From Nannochloropsis oceanica (Eukaryota > Sar > Eustigmatophyceae > Eustigmatales > Monodopsidaceae): a stretch of 64,000 nucleotides of DNA. The notes under the pieces are model-generated. The model saw nothing but the letters and a program-made list of their open reading frames with translations. It ran no database searches and was not told the origin of the DNA. Location of the stretch: the NCBI GenBank assembly GCA_004519485.1, contig CP038110.1, forward strand, positions 1 to 64,000, in the 5' to 3' direction. Shown here piece by piece: positions 1-11,071 of this stretch (position 1 is its first letter; every line of letters begins with the position of its first letter). A program made the translations under genes and the position numbers.

Positions 1-1070
1 TTCCCTCCCTCCCTCCCCTCCCCCCTCCCCTCCCTCCCTCTCTCCCTACTCCGTGTGTGGGGTTCCTCAAAGAGGGGCACTGCTCGTTCCCTCCCTCCCT
101 TCGTACACATATCAACTTCCAGGCAGCATCATCAATGTCTCCCTTCCTTTCTCCCTCCCTCCCTCCCTCCCTCTTTCAGGTCCCCGCCGACGCCCGTCCA
201 GCTTCCTTCTCCCTCCGTCATACCCTCCCCTCTTACTCCTTTGTGGAAGAGGAGGAGGAAGGGGGGGAGGGCAGGAAGGATGGAGGGATAGGAAAGGAGG
301 AGGAGGGATGGGATGAGGAGGAGGTCAGAAGGCTGATGACGGTGGTAGTGGAGCTAAAGGACGACTGGAATGAAATAGCCTCGAGATGTTCGAAAGGCGG
401 AGAGGGAGAAGGAGGGAGGGAGGGCGGGAGGGCGAGGACGCCGATGGAATGTCTTGTGAAGTTTTTATCGTTGCCCTTGGAGCACCAGACAGGGGGAGGA
501 GGAGGAGGAGGAGGAGGAGGAAGGGGAGGAGGAATGCTGGGCTTAGTGCGACAGCTGGCCCAGAGCATCGATCCACAAAGTAAGGGCCTCCATCCCCATC
601 ACGCTGTCCCTTCCACCGTCTCCTTCCTCGCCCTCCCTCCCACCCTCCCTCCCTTCCTCTGCCCGTCGCTCACTATCTCCCCCCCCCACCCTCCCACCTC
701 TCTCCCCGCTCCCTTCTCAGTTGTGAGAGCCACAATCTCAGCAGCATGGGCCCAGATTCAAGCTCTTCCTCCTCCCTCGTCCTCCACCAGCCCCTCCTTC
801 CCTCCCTCCCTCCCTCCTCCTCTGCTGGCCGCGGGGACGACCGTCCTGTCCTTGTTGTCGCTGCAGGCCAAAGAGGGACAAAGGGAGGAAGAGGAGGAGG
901 TGCGGCGACTGATGGACGACCTGATCGACCTGAAGTTGAAGAGGTGGGAAATGAGGGGAAAGGAGGTGGAGGAGAGGGAGAGGATACTGGAGGAGGAGAG
1001 GGAGGCTCTAAGGAGGGAGAGGGAAGAACTGTTTGCACGGCGGGCCCTGGCAATTGTGCAGAGGGAATGA
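1..1070 (+). CDS. SWI/SNF complex subunit, SWI3/SMARCC family, 3' part
   Basis: C-terminal portion of a SWI3/SMARCC (BAF155/RSC8-type) scaffold subunit of SWI/SNF chromatin remodellers, a nuclear protein. The 5' part, where a SWIRM domain would lie, is outside the window. Model: an intron tail runs to 179 (acceptor after CTTTCAG), exon 180..579, intron 580..720, exon 721..1070 with TGA. Visible features: the SANT domain ending (WDEEEVRRLM, DDWNEIASRC, then TPMECLVKFLSLPLE, the family's typical 'eCi..Fl.lPle' end), a G-rich insertion, a helical segment rebuilt across the splice (QSIDPQ-IVRATISAAW), and a C-terminal charged coiled coil (LKLKRWEMRGKEVEERER...), matching the SWIRM-associated region. 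The 141-nt intron is a multiple of three and has no stop, so retention would keep the frame. Family assignment is by motif recall, fairly sure; the first exon boundary is less sure. Confidence 0.72.
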   Translation, partial: PSLPPLPPPLPPSLPTPCVGFLKEGHCSFPPSLRTHINFQAASSMSPFLSPSLPPSLFQVPADARPASFSLRHTLPSYSFVEEEEEGGEGRKDGGIGKEEEGWDEEEVRRLMTVVVELKDDWNEIASRCSKGGEGEGGREGGRARTPMECLVKFLSLPLEHQTGGGGGGGGGGRGGGMLGLVRQLAQSIDPQSKGLHPHHAVPSTVSFLALPPTLPPFLCPSLTISPPHPPTSLPAPFSVVRATISAAWAQIQALPPPSSSTSPSFPPSLPPPLLAAGTTVLSLLSLQAKEGQREEEEEVRRLMDDLIDLKLKRWEMRGKEVEERERILEEEREALRREREELFARRALAIVQRE

Positions 1071-1646
1071 GGGCAGGCGGGCGGGCGGGGGGGAGGGAGG
1101 GAGGGAGGGAGGGAGGAAGGGGTGGAAGGAGGAAAGGGAAACGGGGAGAAAAAATTGAGGGGTATTTATTTCTGGTGGGCGTGGGAGAAAAAAGATATAG
1201 AGGGTCAGATGAAAGGAAAAAGTCGATGATTAAAGTAAAAGACATGGTTTCCTTCATTTCTCGGGTACAAACAACGCTTCTCCCGAAGACTGTCAGGTGG
1301 GAGAGTGGCTCGAAGAAGCCAGAAATATTACACGAGGACGCCGCTGTCATCCTTAGAAGGAGTAGCTGCTGTCATTTTTTTCTTCCTTCCTGTTCGGGTT
1401 TGAGACCCTACAAAATTTGGTGGTAAGACTAGGAAGAAAGCGCATAAAGGGCAAAACTGATGAAAGCCAAAAGTAGACAAATGAATGATTTGAAATCGTG
1501 ATTCGAATATGCAGTGCATTCACCTTCTTCTTTCTCCCCCTCTCTGCCTTCCATCCACCTTCTCTGCTCCCCGTCCTCCCTCCCTCCCTCCCTCCCTCCC
1601 TCCCTCCGTCCCTCCCTCCCTCCCTTCCCTCCTCCCTCCCTCTCAA
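1071..1646. other. Convergent intergenic region with TCCC/GGGA arrays
   Basis: Shared 3' flank of the SWI3-like gene (+) and the GST-HIT gene (-). It holds a GGGA array at about 1089-1118 and a TCCC array at about 1576-1640. I see no gene; open frames here are low-complexity translations of the arrays. Confidence 0.6.
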
Positions 1647-3125
1647 TTACCCAGGAGGCCACTTCAAAGGCCGTCCCGCCAGGATATGAATGTGCAAATG
1701 ATTCACCGTCTGACCGGCCTCCTCTCCATCGTTGACGACCAACCTATACCCTCCCTCGATCCCTTCCTGCCTCACGATCTTGGCCACCGCCAGCATCATT
1801 TCTCCCAGCACGCCCTTCTGTTCTTCCGTTGCCTTGCGGAGGGACGTCAGGCCTTGACGCCGCTTGGGAATGACGAGGATATGGGTGGGGGCCTGGGGGG
1901 CAATGTCACGGAACGCGAGAACTTTGTCGTTTTCATACACCACATCGGAGGGCACCTCCTTCTTAATGATCCGGTCAAAGATGGTGGCCGGCCCCAAGTC
2001 CTGAAAGTCAGCCCCGAGGATCGTCATCCACCGCCGTTTCTCCTCCCAGCCTTGGATCCCCAGGATGATCTCGGAGTGCACCTGTCGGGTGGGTTGTTGT
2101 GGTGGTGGTGTTGCGGTGGTGGCATGTTTAGGTCTTCGTCCTGGTGGTGCCAGGTGCGGTTTTGAAGCTCCTTATGCAAAGTGGTTGGAAATATATGACT
2201 AATTTGGCTATTTCATACATGGTGGTTGGAAAGGCATGATTAATACGCACGAGGGAGAGAGGTCGGGCAGGGGGGAGGGAGGGAGGGAGGGAGGAAAGGA
2301 AGGAGGGCCAGGCACTCTCCCACCTTCTGAAACGCCGACTCTGTTGCCAGTAGATTCTCCCACCATTTAGTCAGGAGGGGCCCAAACACCTCCTGGTACG
2401 TCCACCCGAAATGATTCGGTAATATCTGCTCGAGGAACACCCCCGTGCAGAACAAGGTAGCGTCTGCCATGCTCTTCTCCTTCCCACACAGAAACGGACC
2501 TTCCCCATCCACCATCCCCTCCAGCAATTTCATCTGCTTCTTCAGCTCTATCAAGGCATCCTCCCGGTTATCGAATACCCCGAACGGAGGGCTGGCCTTG
2601 TACATGCACCCTTGGATGGTTGTTATGTACATGTCATGGAACCGACAAATTAAGTCCGACTTGGTCCTCGAGGCCAGGGAGGACGGGAGGTAGGAAGGAC
2701 CTGTTCCTTCATATTTTCCCACCAGGTGACGCAGAATGGTGTCGGATTCAAAAATTTGAAATTCGTTGAGGGAGTGGTCGATGAGCACGGGCACTTTGCC
2801 TTGGGGATTAATTTCTGTCAAGGCGCCGTCGGGCTTTTTGATCTCGATCTATTTCCGGTAAAAGAGGGAGGGAGAAAAGGAGGGGAGGAGAGAGGAGAAG
2901 ATGAGCAACGGGCGATGGTTCCGGACAAGGCACAGTCGGCTTTGTTGATCTCGACTGTTTCGAGGAAAACAGGAGGGAGGGAGGGAGGGGGGTAGAAGGC
3001 GCTCTGATAATTATTTCCGTGTATACCTTATCTTGAATACCCTTGTCGTAGATTACCACGCGGCATCGCCCACCATTGTTGGACACGGGAAAGTCATAGA
3101 GCGTTGCATCCTTTCCTGCGGCCAT
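1647..3125 (-). CDS. Glutathione S-transferase fused to a C-terminal HIT (HINT-like) domain
   Basis: Model complement(join(1647..2081,2324..2848,3027..3125)), 352 aa, all junctions phase 0. Residues 1-33 and 34-208 form the GST: N-terminal thioredoxin fold (ATLYDFPVS..., then INPQGKVPVLID and the FESDTILRHL substrate-binding helix) and the all-helical C-terminal half (SMADATLF). The third exon begins VHSEIILGIQGWEEKRRW, which reads as the last GST helix ('GLQGWE..RRW' in many GSTs), and continues without a stop into a complete HINT-type HIT domain (GPATIFDRI..., APTHILVIPK, catalytic triad H336-L-H338-I-H340, WPPG end). GSTs conjugate or reduce with glutathione; HINT proteins hydrolyse nucleoside phosphoramidates. 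The GST active-site region has no obvious CPxC or Tyr motif. An internal Met at 2027 would give a HIT-only protein of 126 aa, the usual HINT1 length, so a separate HIT transcript is possible. The acceptor at 2082-2083 (CCCGACAG) has a C/A-rich rather than T-rich tract. Confidence 0.7.
2813..2965 (-). repeat. Degenerate duplicate of the GST exon 2 start inside intron 1
   Basis: The 5' end of GST exon 2 and its acceptor (about 2813-2865) are repeated with mismatches about 100 bp upstream in the intron (about 2921-2965). On the minus strand both copies read pyrimidine-AG, then TCGAGATCA-A-AAGCC-GAC and a shared GCCTTG. Both copies are followed on the plus strand by GGGA runs. The intronic copy ends in CAG but is offset by one base, so splicing to it would shift the frame. 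Confidence 0.6.
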
Positions 3126-4133
3126 GGTGGTCCTGCTGCTGCTCCTTCTGTGGCTCCTGCTGGTGCTGCCGCTCTTACTGCTGGTGCAGCGGAAGGTGGA
3201 TAGGGTGGCCGAAGGAGCAAGAAAGCCGAGGGCGGGGGTGACAGAGAGGAAGATCGTGACCTAAAGTACGTGTGGTGGGAACAATGTGCGTGAGACAAGG
3301 AAGTGAGACACGTAGTTGATGTAGCTAGGCAGCGACGGAGATGGAGGGTCGAGATTTTAGCACGAGGAGATGAATAACCTAGATAACGAGGGCGACCTCC
3401 ACCAAAACGTATTTTACCCGGTAACATCACTGGTCGATCACATCCATACATGAGTTGAGAAAGGGCAAGAAGACAAGCGGATGCATGTGGGCCTGAGCGG
3501 GGAGGCTATGGAGCTTGTTGCCAAGATCAACCGACTAGATCCCCACTTTCACTTACGAGCGCCAAGACGGAACCACCACGCAGGGCCATGGGTCGTCTAA
3601 GGCAGGTCTTTCTTCTCTGTGCATGTTGAGTGTTTGGATGTATTTTGGGCGTGTGTGGTTCAGTGACACATGGTTGTAACTACATCAATGATATGAATGG
3701 TCTGCTTCCACTTTCCACCAACTTCCGGGGGTCCTGGCGGCTTCTCACCCCCACTTCCCCCAAGTGTTGCCCTTCCTCGCATCTTCATTATGCCTTCGTT
3801 GTTTGTCGCTTTCATCGCTTGCAGTCGAAGCCTCGGCACATTTTCATGCGGACAGGTCAAGTTTATTCACTCAGTCCTCATGCAAGCACGATTCTCTTCA
3901 CGCAACCACACACAGGTCGCACGGGAACGAAGTGCTGATTTTGTGTCAGCTTGCCTTTTTCGCCCCAAGCAACCGCAGTGTGAGCAGCAGAGCGAGCAGC
4001 GAGAGCAGCAAAGGTAGTAGCTGCAGCAATAATAGGAGCGGGGCGATCGGCCATCAGTCCTTGTGAGACGGGCAGCTGGGCACCACACACATATACAGCA
4101 GCTGGGCCAGGGTAGCATCACATAAGAACAGCC
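3126..4133. other. Divergent intergenic region, GST-HIT (-) and Na+/H+ exchanger (+)
   Basis: About 1 kb between two divergent genes, so it should hold both promoters. Several short overlapping frames exist, but none shows a domain, a conserved motif or splice-consistent extension. I see no clear TATA box or repeat. Confidence 0.5.
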
Positions 4134-7100
4134 ATGGCTGACACCGCCGAGACCGGCGCCCATTCTCCCCTCCAGCCCGACAGTGAGGGTAGCAAAGATG
4201 TCGGCATGGGCACCTTCGTCCTCGCCCTCACCCTCGGTATCCTTGCGAGGGCATATCTCTCCTCCATCGTCCGCCTCCCCTACACCTGCCTAGTCCTCCT
4301 CTTCGGCCTGGCGTATGGCTTCATCCTCTACACAGAAGTGGGAATGACAGGACCGGACATCTTCAGCAACAGCACTGACCTTTGGATTAACCTTCCCCCC
4401 GAGGCTATCTTAACTGTCATTTTGCCTATCCTCATCTTCGGCTCCTCCTTTTCCAGCGACCTGCACCTTTTCCTCCAACAACTCACCCCTGTCCTGACAT
4501 TGGCAGGGCCTGCGGTGTTGGTAGGTACGACCCTGTTAGGAGTGGCTGCGAAGTACGTGTTGCCCTATGAGTGGGATTGGATGACGAGTTTTATGGTGGG
4601 GTCGATGTGGACGGCCACTGACCCGGTTGCCGTGGTGGCTATCCTCAAGACCCTCGGAGTCGCGGAAAGCTTGCAGATTTTGATCGATGGAGAGAGCCTT
4701 TTGAACGACGGGGTGGCCATCGTCTTGTACTCTATTTTCAACCGCTTAGTCCTGGATCAAAACAGTTTTTCAGCAATCGAAACATTCGAGGCGGCGGTGA
4801 TCTTGTGCTTGGGGGGACCGGCCATAGGTATCGTGGTGGGGGCGGTTTCGAGTTACGTCCTGGGCGTTATTTTGAACGATCCGGCGTCGGAAATCACAGG
4901 TGCGTATTTCTTCATCTGTCTTCTCTACTTGTTCATCTTTCTTCTCCATCATGTTTATTTCTAAACGAACGTCTTGTGTTTGTGGGGTATGAAGGTGCTT
5001 CAGGGGAGGGTTGTCGGTGGCCACGGCACCCACCTTCCGGGAAGACTCTCCTCGGACTTTCCCTCACCCTTCTCGGGATTTCTTTTTCATATCCTCTCCC
5101 CCCCACTTCCTCCACCTCCTCACCACATAAACATGAACAACGCAGTCACCATCCTCTGCGGCTATGGTTCCTATCTCCTGGCCGACCTTGCGGAGGCCTC
5201 GGGCGTGCTGTCCATGGTGGCCGCTGGGCTCTACCTCTCCTTCCACGGCCTGGGACGCATCTCCGCACGAGTCACCGCCTCCTTGTCTTCATTCTGGGCC
5301 ATGGCCTCATTTATTGCCGAGACCATCATCTTCTTCGTCTCGGGACTGGTAGGAGAGGGACGGGGGTAGGGAGGGAGAGAGAGAAGGATGTATCTGTGCA
5401 CTCTTTATTTCCGGAACAATCGCCTTCTTCATCTCGGCCTGATACCTCATTTATTTATATTCTCTCCGTTCCTCCATCTCTCCGTTCCTCCATCTCTCCG
5501 TTCCTCCATCTCGTCTCTCCCTTATTCATGTGTGTAGATGTCTTGGTGTCGGGGCGACAGTGTGAAAAATGTTTCTTCCATTCCTCCCTCCCTCCCTTTC
5601 CCCCTCCCCTCTCATTTTCTCGATCATTTATTTCAGATGGTAAAGTGAAAAGACGCTAACACATTTATCAATTGTATACAACACACTCGTGTCATCAACC
5701 TTACACAGATCATGGCCGAAAAAGCGCTAATTTCCAGCACCATCCAAGGGCGCGATTGGGGATACTTGTTCCTCCTCTACCTCATCGTGAACGTCGCTCG
5801 TTTCCTGGGCGTGTTTTTGTTCTTCCCAACACTGGCACGTGGCCCCTATGGCATTTCGTGGAGGCAGGGAGTGCTCTTGTCTTGGGGGGGGCTTCGGGGG
5901 GCGGTTAGTTTAACGCTCTCCATGGCCGTTTCTCAACAAGAGGAAATTCCGTTGGAGACCCGCGCGCGGATTAGTTTCTTGACCGCGGGGATTGTGTTGC
6001 TGACGATCTTAATCAATGGGAGTACGTGTAAGCTCCTGCTACGGATGCTTAAGCTGAACAATCCCACAGAAGCGGAGCAAGAGCTCTTCATCCGTGCGAC
6101 GAACGTGATGGAAAATGAACTGGAGGAATTTTTGAATTTAAAATTGAAAAAAGACAAGTATTTGGGTAGCGCCGATTGGAACGTTGTGTACAGGTACCTC
6201 CCTGTGCTATCGCCTCAGATCTACTGGCATCGGGTGAGAGAAGGCCATGTCAGATTGAATGAGGGGGAGATAGGATTAATAGGGAAATACATCCAGGAAG
6301 AGGAGAAGGAGGAGGCGGCGGCTGCAGGAGAGGAGGGGATGGTGAAGGAAGTGGGGATGGAGGAGGCGGAAGAAATGGGGAGGGGGAGGGAAACGGTGAA
6401 AGGAAGAGAGGGAGGGAAGGAGATGCGGCTTCTTGGCGCGTCATGTTTTGGGAGGGGGAAGGAGGGGGGGATGGTGACGGCGGGCAGTAGATACGAAGAA
6501 TTGCCTCCGAGGTTGCGGAATAGGTGGAAACGGTACACCGTGAAATTCAACCAACATTTAAAGGAGGGCATCGACGGGGAGAAGCTGTCAGCGATTCGGA
6601 GGGAGGTGTGGGAGAGCCTGCTTTTGGCCCGCGGGGTGTTCCCCCCCCCTCCTCCGGTCCCTCCTGAGGCAGCGCAGTCGAGGACGGAGGATGGGGAGAG
6701 AGGGAGAGAGGGCGGAAGGGCGAGGGCGCCGAGTTCAATGGGGCTGATGACCCCGCGTATGACGAGAAGCAGTAGTTTGAAAGGGGGAAATGGAGGGGGA
6801 GGGAAGGAGGGAAGGAGGGACGGAGGGGGAGGGTGGGATTGGGGCAAGCTCACCAAGGGCGGTGCTGAGAATAAAAAGACGTCGAGTGGAGAGAAGGAGG
6901 GAGGAAAAGAGGGAGGGAAGGAGGGAGGGAAGGGTGAAAACGATATTCCCTCACAGAGTCGTTTGGATGTTGAGCTCTTCACTTCGCAGCAACTACGCCA
7001 ACAGGAGCAGCAGCAGCAGGAGCAGCAGGAGCAGCAGCAACCTACCTCTGCTTCTGTCTCTGCTCCCCCCTCCTCGTCCACCTCTCCCTTTGGTCTCTTC

Positions 7101-9046
7101 ACCTCTAATTCCATCTGTGCTGCCGATGCTTCCCCCCTCCCTCCTCTTCCCGCCCTTCCCATCATTACCCTACCGCCCGACGAAGAAAACAACCACGAAT
7201 CGCCTCCTCCCCCCTCCCTCCCTCCCCCCTCCTCCCATGCCCTCACCGAAGGCCGCCTCCGCCTCCTCACCGTCCTCAAGCACGTCTACTCCTCCTCATT
7301 CCATTCCGGCCTCCTCTCCCCGGACGGCCTTCGGGCATTTGAACGCAACCTCTCCCTCCTCCTCACCCACCCCGACCTCCCCCTCAACGAATGGGCCGGG
7401 CTGGAAGGTCACATCCTCCTCCCTCTCCGTGCAGTGCAGGCACACGAGCGGTGGAGAAAATTACCGTTGATCGGAAGGGGTATCACTTACATGCTTTTTG
7501 AACGCCTGGCCTTTTTCTTCGAGCTGGCGGTGGTGTTCATCGAGGCTCATTCGTCGCTGTACTTGAGGCTGAGTGAATTGTTCGGGAGGGACGGACCAGT
7601 CACTCGGTACTTAGAGGGGGAGGTGGAGGAGGAGGTCCGGCGGGCAAAGGCCGCGTTGAATGAGTTTCTGCCCGTCTTTCCAGATATTATCAACAGTGTG
7701 AAGATCGAAATGAGCGCCCGGTTCCTCCTGCACAAAATGCGGAGCCTGTTGGAGGCGGCGGTGGAGTGTGGGTCGATGGAGAAGAGGGAGTTTGAAAATG
7801 CCATTCGAGAGGTAGGTATGCGTAGTGGTTTCTCTCTGTATCTGTGTATGTGAGAGTGCGTGCGTGGTTGTGTGTGTGTGTGTTTCTGTGCATGTGTGTG
7901 TGTGTGTGTCATTCATTCATTCATCTGTCCATTTATTCATTGATTGAGCCCCCTTCCCCGCATTATGATTCATTTGCGTGGGTGACAAAGTCGGCCAGTC
8001 TGAATGCCTCCCGCGCTTTTGACTAACTGCCATGTAGTAGCCACACACACAGACACCTGATTCTCCCTCCCTCTTCCCTCCATCTTTTTCCTCCTCCAGG
8101 TGGACTCTTCCATGGTGAAGCTCTACGACCATTCGCACACCGAAGCCCCCCCCTCCCGCTCCTCCCTCCTCTCCACCCTATCCTTCCTTCGCTTCCTCCC
8201 CCCCCACCAACGCGATCTCCTCTTCTCCTCTCCTTCCTCCCCCTACTGCCGGGACGTATTCGTCCGCTCCGACACCTGCTTTCTTCCCTCCACTTCCTCG
8301 TCCTCCCTCCCTCCCTCCCCCCTCCCGGGCTGGTACGTCATTCTTCGCGGCTCTGTCCTCGAGGAAAAGAGGGAAGAGGAAGGAGGGGGGGAGGGAGGGA
8401 GCATCCTACAGAATGGCTCGGTGCTGGGATATGTGGAATCACTCGTTCAGAGCCCGAGCATAATGCCTGTCAGATCGTCCTATGTAGCGGCCAGCTTCGT
8501 GCACCTGCTTTACTTCGACCGGAATTTGTTGATGGCCGAAGCAGGAAGGAGGTGGAGGGAGGGAGGGAGGGAGGGGGAGGGAGGGGAATTGTTGCGGAGC
8601 ATGTGGTGGGTGGTGGCGGCGTTGGAATTGAGGAGGGAGGGCGGGGGGCAGGGAGGGCTGGGGTTAGATAAATGTTCGCTGGCCCAGCTGGCGGGGCTGC
8701 TGGCAGAAGCTGTGTTGCTGCACGTACCAGAAGGAGGGGAGGGAGGGGAGGGAGGGAGGGAAGGAAACAGGGAGGGAAGGAGGAGGACTAATATGCTGTC
8801 TCTGTCGAAGGGAGGGGTTTCAAGGGCGAAAGTGCCTTCCAAGGCGTTGGCTGAAGGAGGGAGGGAGGGAGGCGTGGAGATGACGACGACGGGAACATTG
8901 ACGTGGGGTAGGAACAGTAATACTGCGACATATAAAGACGTACTGATGCTGCAGCAGCAGCAGCAGCAGCAGGAGGTCTACGAATCCGACGGGAAGGGTC
9001 ACTTGGTTCTCTTGACAGGGCGGATGGAGTCCTTGGCCGAGGGAGA

Positions 9047-9082
<36 letters not shown>

Positions 9083-9365
9083 ATACCAGCATCGGAGGGC
9101 GGGCCTACCGTCTGTGTGGGGATCGGGGAAAAAGGGACGAGGGGCAGGAAATGGAAATGTACAAGATGCAGGAGGAGCAGGAGGAAGAGGAGCAGCAGGA
9201 GCAGCAGCAGCATCAACAACAACAACAGACAAGACCATATTTGAGGCCCCTTCAACCGTCATTGTCCCGAATTTACCCGCAGGTCGGTGGCTGCTGAGTC
9301 GTGGCCTGGTCGCGTTCATCCTCTCGGAGGAACAATGCAATGCCCTGCGCCTGCAGCAGCAACAG

Positions 9366-9396
<31 letters not shown>

Positions 9397-9869
9397 TGCA
9401 GCAACAGGAGCAGCAGGAAGAGGAGGAGGAAGGAACGCTGGGGGGTAGCTTGAGTAAAAGCAGGAGCAAGTCGAAGGCAAACGGACTTACTTATAAGAGC
9501 TCAAGTCGAGTATCTTCTACTTCCTCTCCTATGTCGGACATGTCACCGATTGCTTCGCCCCTCCTTCCCTCTCTCCCTCCTCCCCGCACGGTCGGTGGGT
9601 GTAGCCTGGTCGATGCTCCTCCCTTCGACCACCTGCTGCAGGACGACGACGTTGTGGAGGAGGAAGTAGAACAGCAGCAGCCACAGCAACAGCATCATCA
9701 TCAGCAGCAGCAAGGAGGGGGTGGTGGTGGAGGAGGAGGAGGAGGCGGGTTGAGAGTGCGGCGGAGGCGCACCTCTCCTCCTCTAGGAATCGTCGGGGCG
9801 CCTACTTCCGCAATTCGTCCCTCTGCAGTGACGAGGGAGGAAGGGAAAGAGGGAAAGGATGATCAGTAG
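4134..9869 (+). CDS. SOS1-like plasma-membrane Na+/H+ exchanger (CPA1/NHE) with degenerate cNMP-binding region
   Basis: Model join(4134..4899,5146..5348,5709..7811,8100..9869), 1613 aa; phases 1, 0, 0 close exactly. Residues about 25-450 are the multi-spanning CPA1 exchanger, which swaps cytosolic Na+ for H+. Visible are the ion-site segment around TATDPVAVV (residues 160-168), EGESLLNDG-type IDGESLLNDGVAIVLY (about 182-197), WGYLFLLYLIVN and SWGGLRGAVSLTLSMAV. The long cytosolic tail has the helical region usual in plant SOS1 (ERLAFFFELAVVFIEAHSSLYLRLSELF), then in exon 4 a segment resembling a cyclic-nucleotide-binding fold (LSFLRFLPPHQRDLLF ... GWYVILRGSV ... GSVLGYVESLV ... FVHLLYF, about 1050-1170). 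SOS1 proteins also end this way. The tail is swollen by EGGREGG, poly-Gln and poly-Gly runs, making it longer than plant SOS1 (about 1150 aa, from memory). The start ATG is the first in the long frame and is followed by a short non-hydrophobic stretch. Confidence 0.82.
5462..5514 (+). repeat. Three-copy tandem repeat in exchanger intron 2
   Basis: The unit TCTCCGTTCCTCCATC is repeated three times head to tail inside the intron between 5349 and 5708. It is pyrimidine-rich on the sense strand, like most introns here. Confidence 0.75.
7862..7909 (+). repeat. TG-rich microsatellite in exchanger intron 3
   Basis: Imperfect (TG)n runs lie just after the donor at 7812-7813. Simple repeat; no coding content. 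Confidence 0.7.
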
Positions 9870-10098
9870 TAGTGATGACGATGGGTAGAGAAGCAGAACA
9901 ACGGGGGAACGAGGAGGAGAGCAGAAGGGGAACGAGGAGGAGGATAAGGAGAGTGCGCTGCCACAGCTGAGAAATGAGTTCCAGTCGGGGAATGGGGCTC
10001 TTCGGGGAGGAGGAGGGGAGGGCGCGGGGAAGTAAAACAACAAGTTAGGAAAACGTAGTTAATGGGGAAGAAGGAAGGGAAGGGAGGGATAAGAGGGG

Positions 10099-10232
10099 AG
10101 GGTGTTGGAGGAAGAAAGGAAGAAAGGAAGAAAGGAAGCAAGGGAAAAAGGAAGGAAGGAAGGAAGGATAGAAGGAAGGATGATAGGAAGGAAGGAAGGA
10201 TAGAAGGAAGGATGATAGGAAGGAAGGAAGGA
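10099..10232 (+). repeat. GGAA/GAAA-type tandem array
   Basis: Runs of GGAA and GAAA units with interspersed GGATAGAAGGAAGGATGATA blocks, the latter repeated nearly exactly about 33 bp apart. Strictly purine-rich on the plus strand. Confidence 0.8.
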
Positions 10233-10479
10233 GAGGAATTTTAATTTACGGCAGACAAGCATGATGTGTCATGGAGGAAAGACAGCGGATCTTCATGAGG
10301 ACATGAAAGCTTCAAGTGATGGGATGGGAAGACCGGGGAAACTGGCCCCTTCGAAATGAACGATACATAATGGTTGTGATTGAAGTCATTAAAAAATCAT
10401 GAGACCAACTAATAAATGAGAAGCCAATAAGCGGTAATAGGTTGTCGACATGGGGGAAACTTTCGATCTTTTTTGTGAA

Positions 10480-10605
10480 TGTGAGTGTGTGTGTGTATGT
10501 ATGTGTGTATGTGCGTGTGTGTGTGTGAGAGAGAGAGTGAGAGAGAGTTGTGCGCGAGGGCATGCGTGTATGTATGTGTGAATGTGTGGGTGTGTGGGTG
10601 TGGCG
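10480..10605 (+). repeat. Imperfect GT/GTAT microsatellite with GA block
   Basis: Alternating GTGTGT, GTATGTAT and GAGAGA units. Short apparent peptides here (poly Val-Cys on one strand, poly His-Thr on the other) are repeat artefacts. Confidence 0.75.
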
Positions 10606-11071
10606 CGGCTGTCGATAGCAGGAGAGGGATTCAAAATATTCTGAAGACGGCCGTGGTAGTCCTATCGAATCAGGTCATGGGTACGCGTAGAACTCGTCGG
10701 CGTCAAGACATTAATGGATGCAGGGGGTAAGCTGGCACCCACCTACTGGATATGCCGACGTCGTGGTAGGCATCGCCTTCGGTCGAAGCGCTTCGATTTG
10801 TTTCCATGCACCTTCTTATGACTGCACTTGATTACGTGCCACACATGGCATCATGGAGAGATACAACAAATCAACTAGAAAACAAAGCAAATAATAAGGA
10901 ATTTTCTGCTTCTTCCCCGCCTTTAATATATATATATATACTGTCTCGGCATTGCCTCCCCAAACATCCTGTCTCAGACCACAGAATCCAACCGATCCAC
11001 GAGGCTCGCGAAGCCTACCTTTCATAAATCTAACCATCATTCTTCTTTTTCGATTCCTTTATTCGTTAAGG

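Larger units (their letters stand above)
9870..11071. other. Convergent intergenic region rich in simple repeats
   Basis: Lies between the 3' ends of the exchanger (+) and the twin-CX9C gene (-). It holds purine-rich stretches after the exchanger stop, a GGAA tandem array and an imperfect GT array (listed separately), and a short (TA)n near 10928. No credible gene seen. Confidence 0.55.

Noticed and set aside
1574-1640. TCCC arrays as telomere-like repeats
   Set aside because: The unit is TCCC without the TAA of CCCTAA-type telomeres, and the arrays are short and interstitial everywhere.
1647-2027. Stand-alone 126-aa HINT1-like gene starting at the Met at 2027
   Set aside because: The length is perfect for HINT1, but the upstream in-frame residues complete the GST C-terminus and the phase fits. 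Kept only as a possible alternative product.
3053-3451. 132-codon minus-strand frame upstream of the GST
   Set aside because: It overlaps GST exon 1 in another frame and shows no motif; probably leader sequence.
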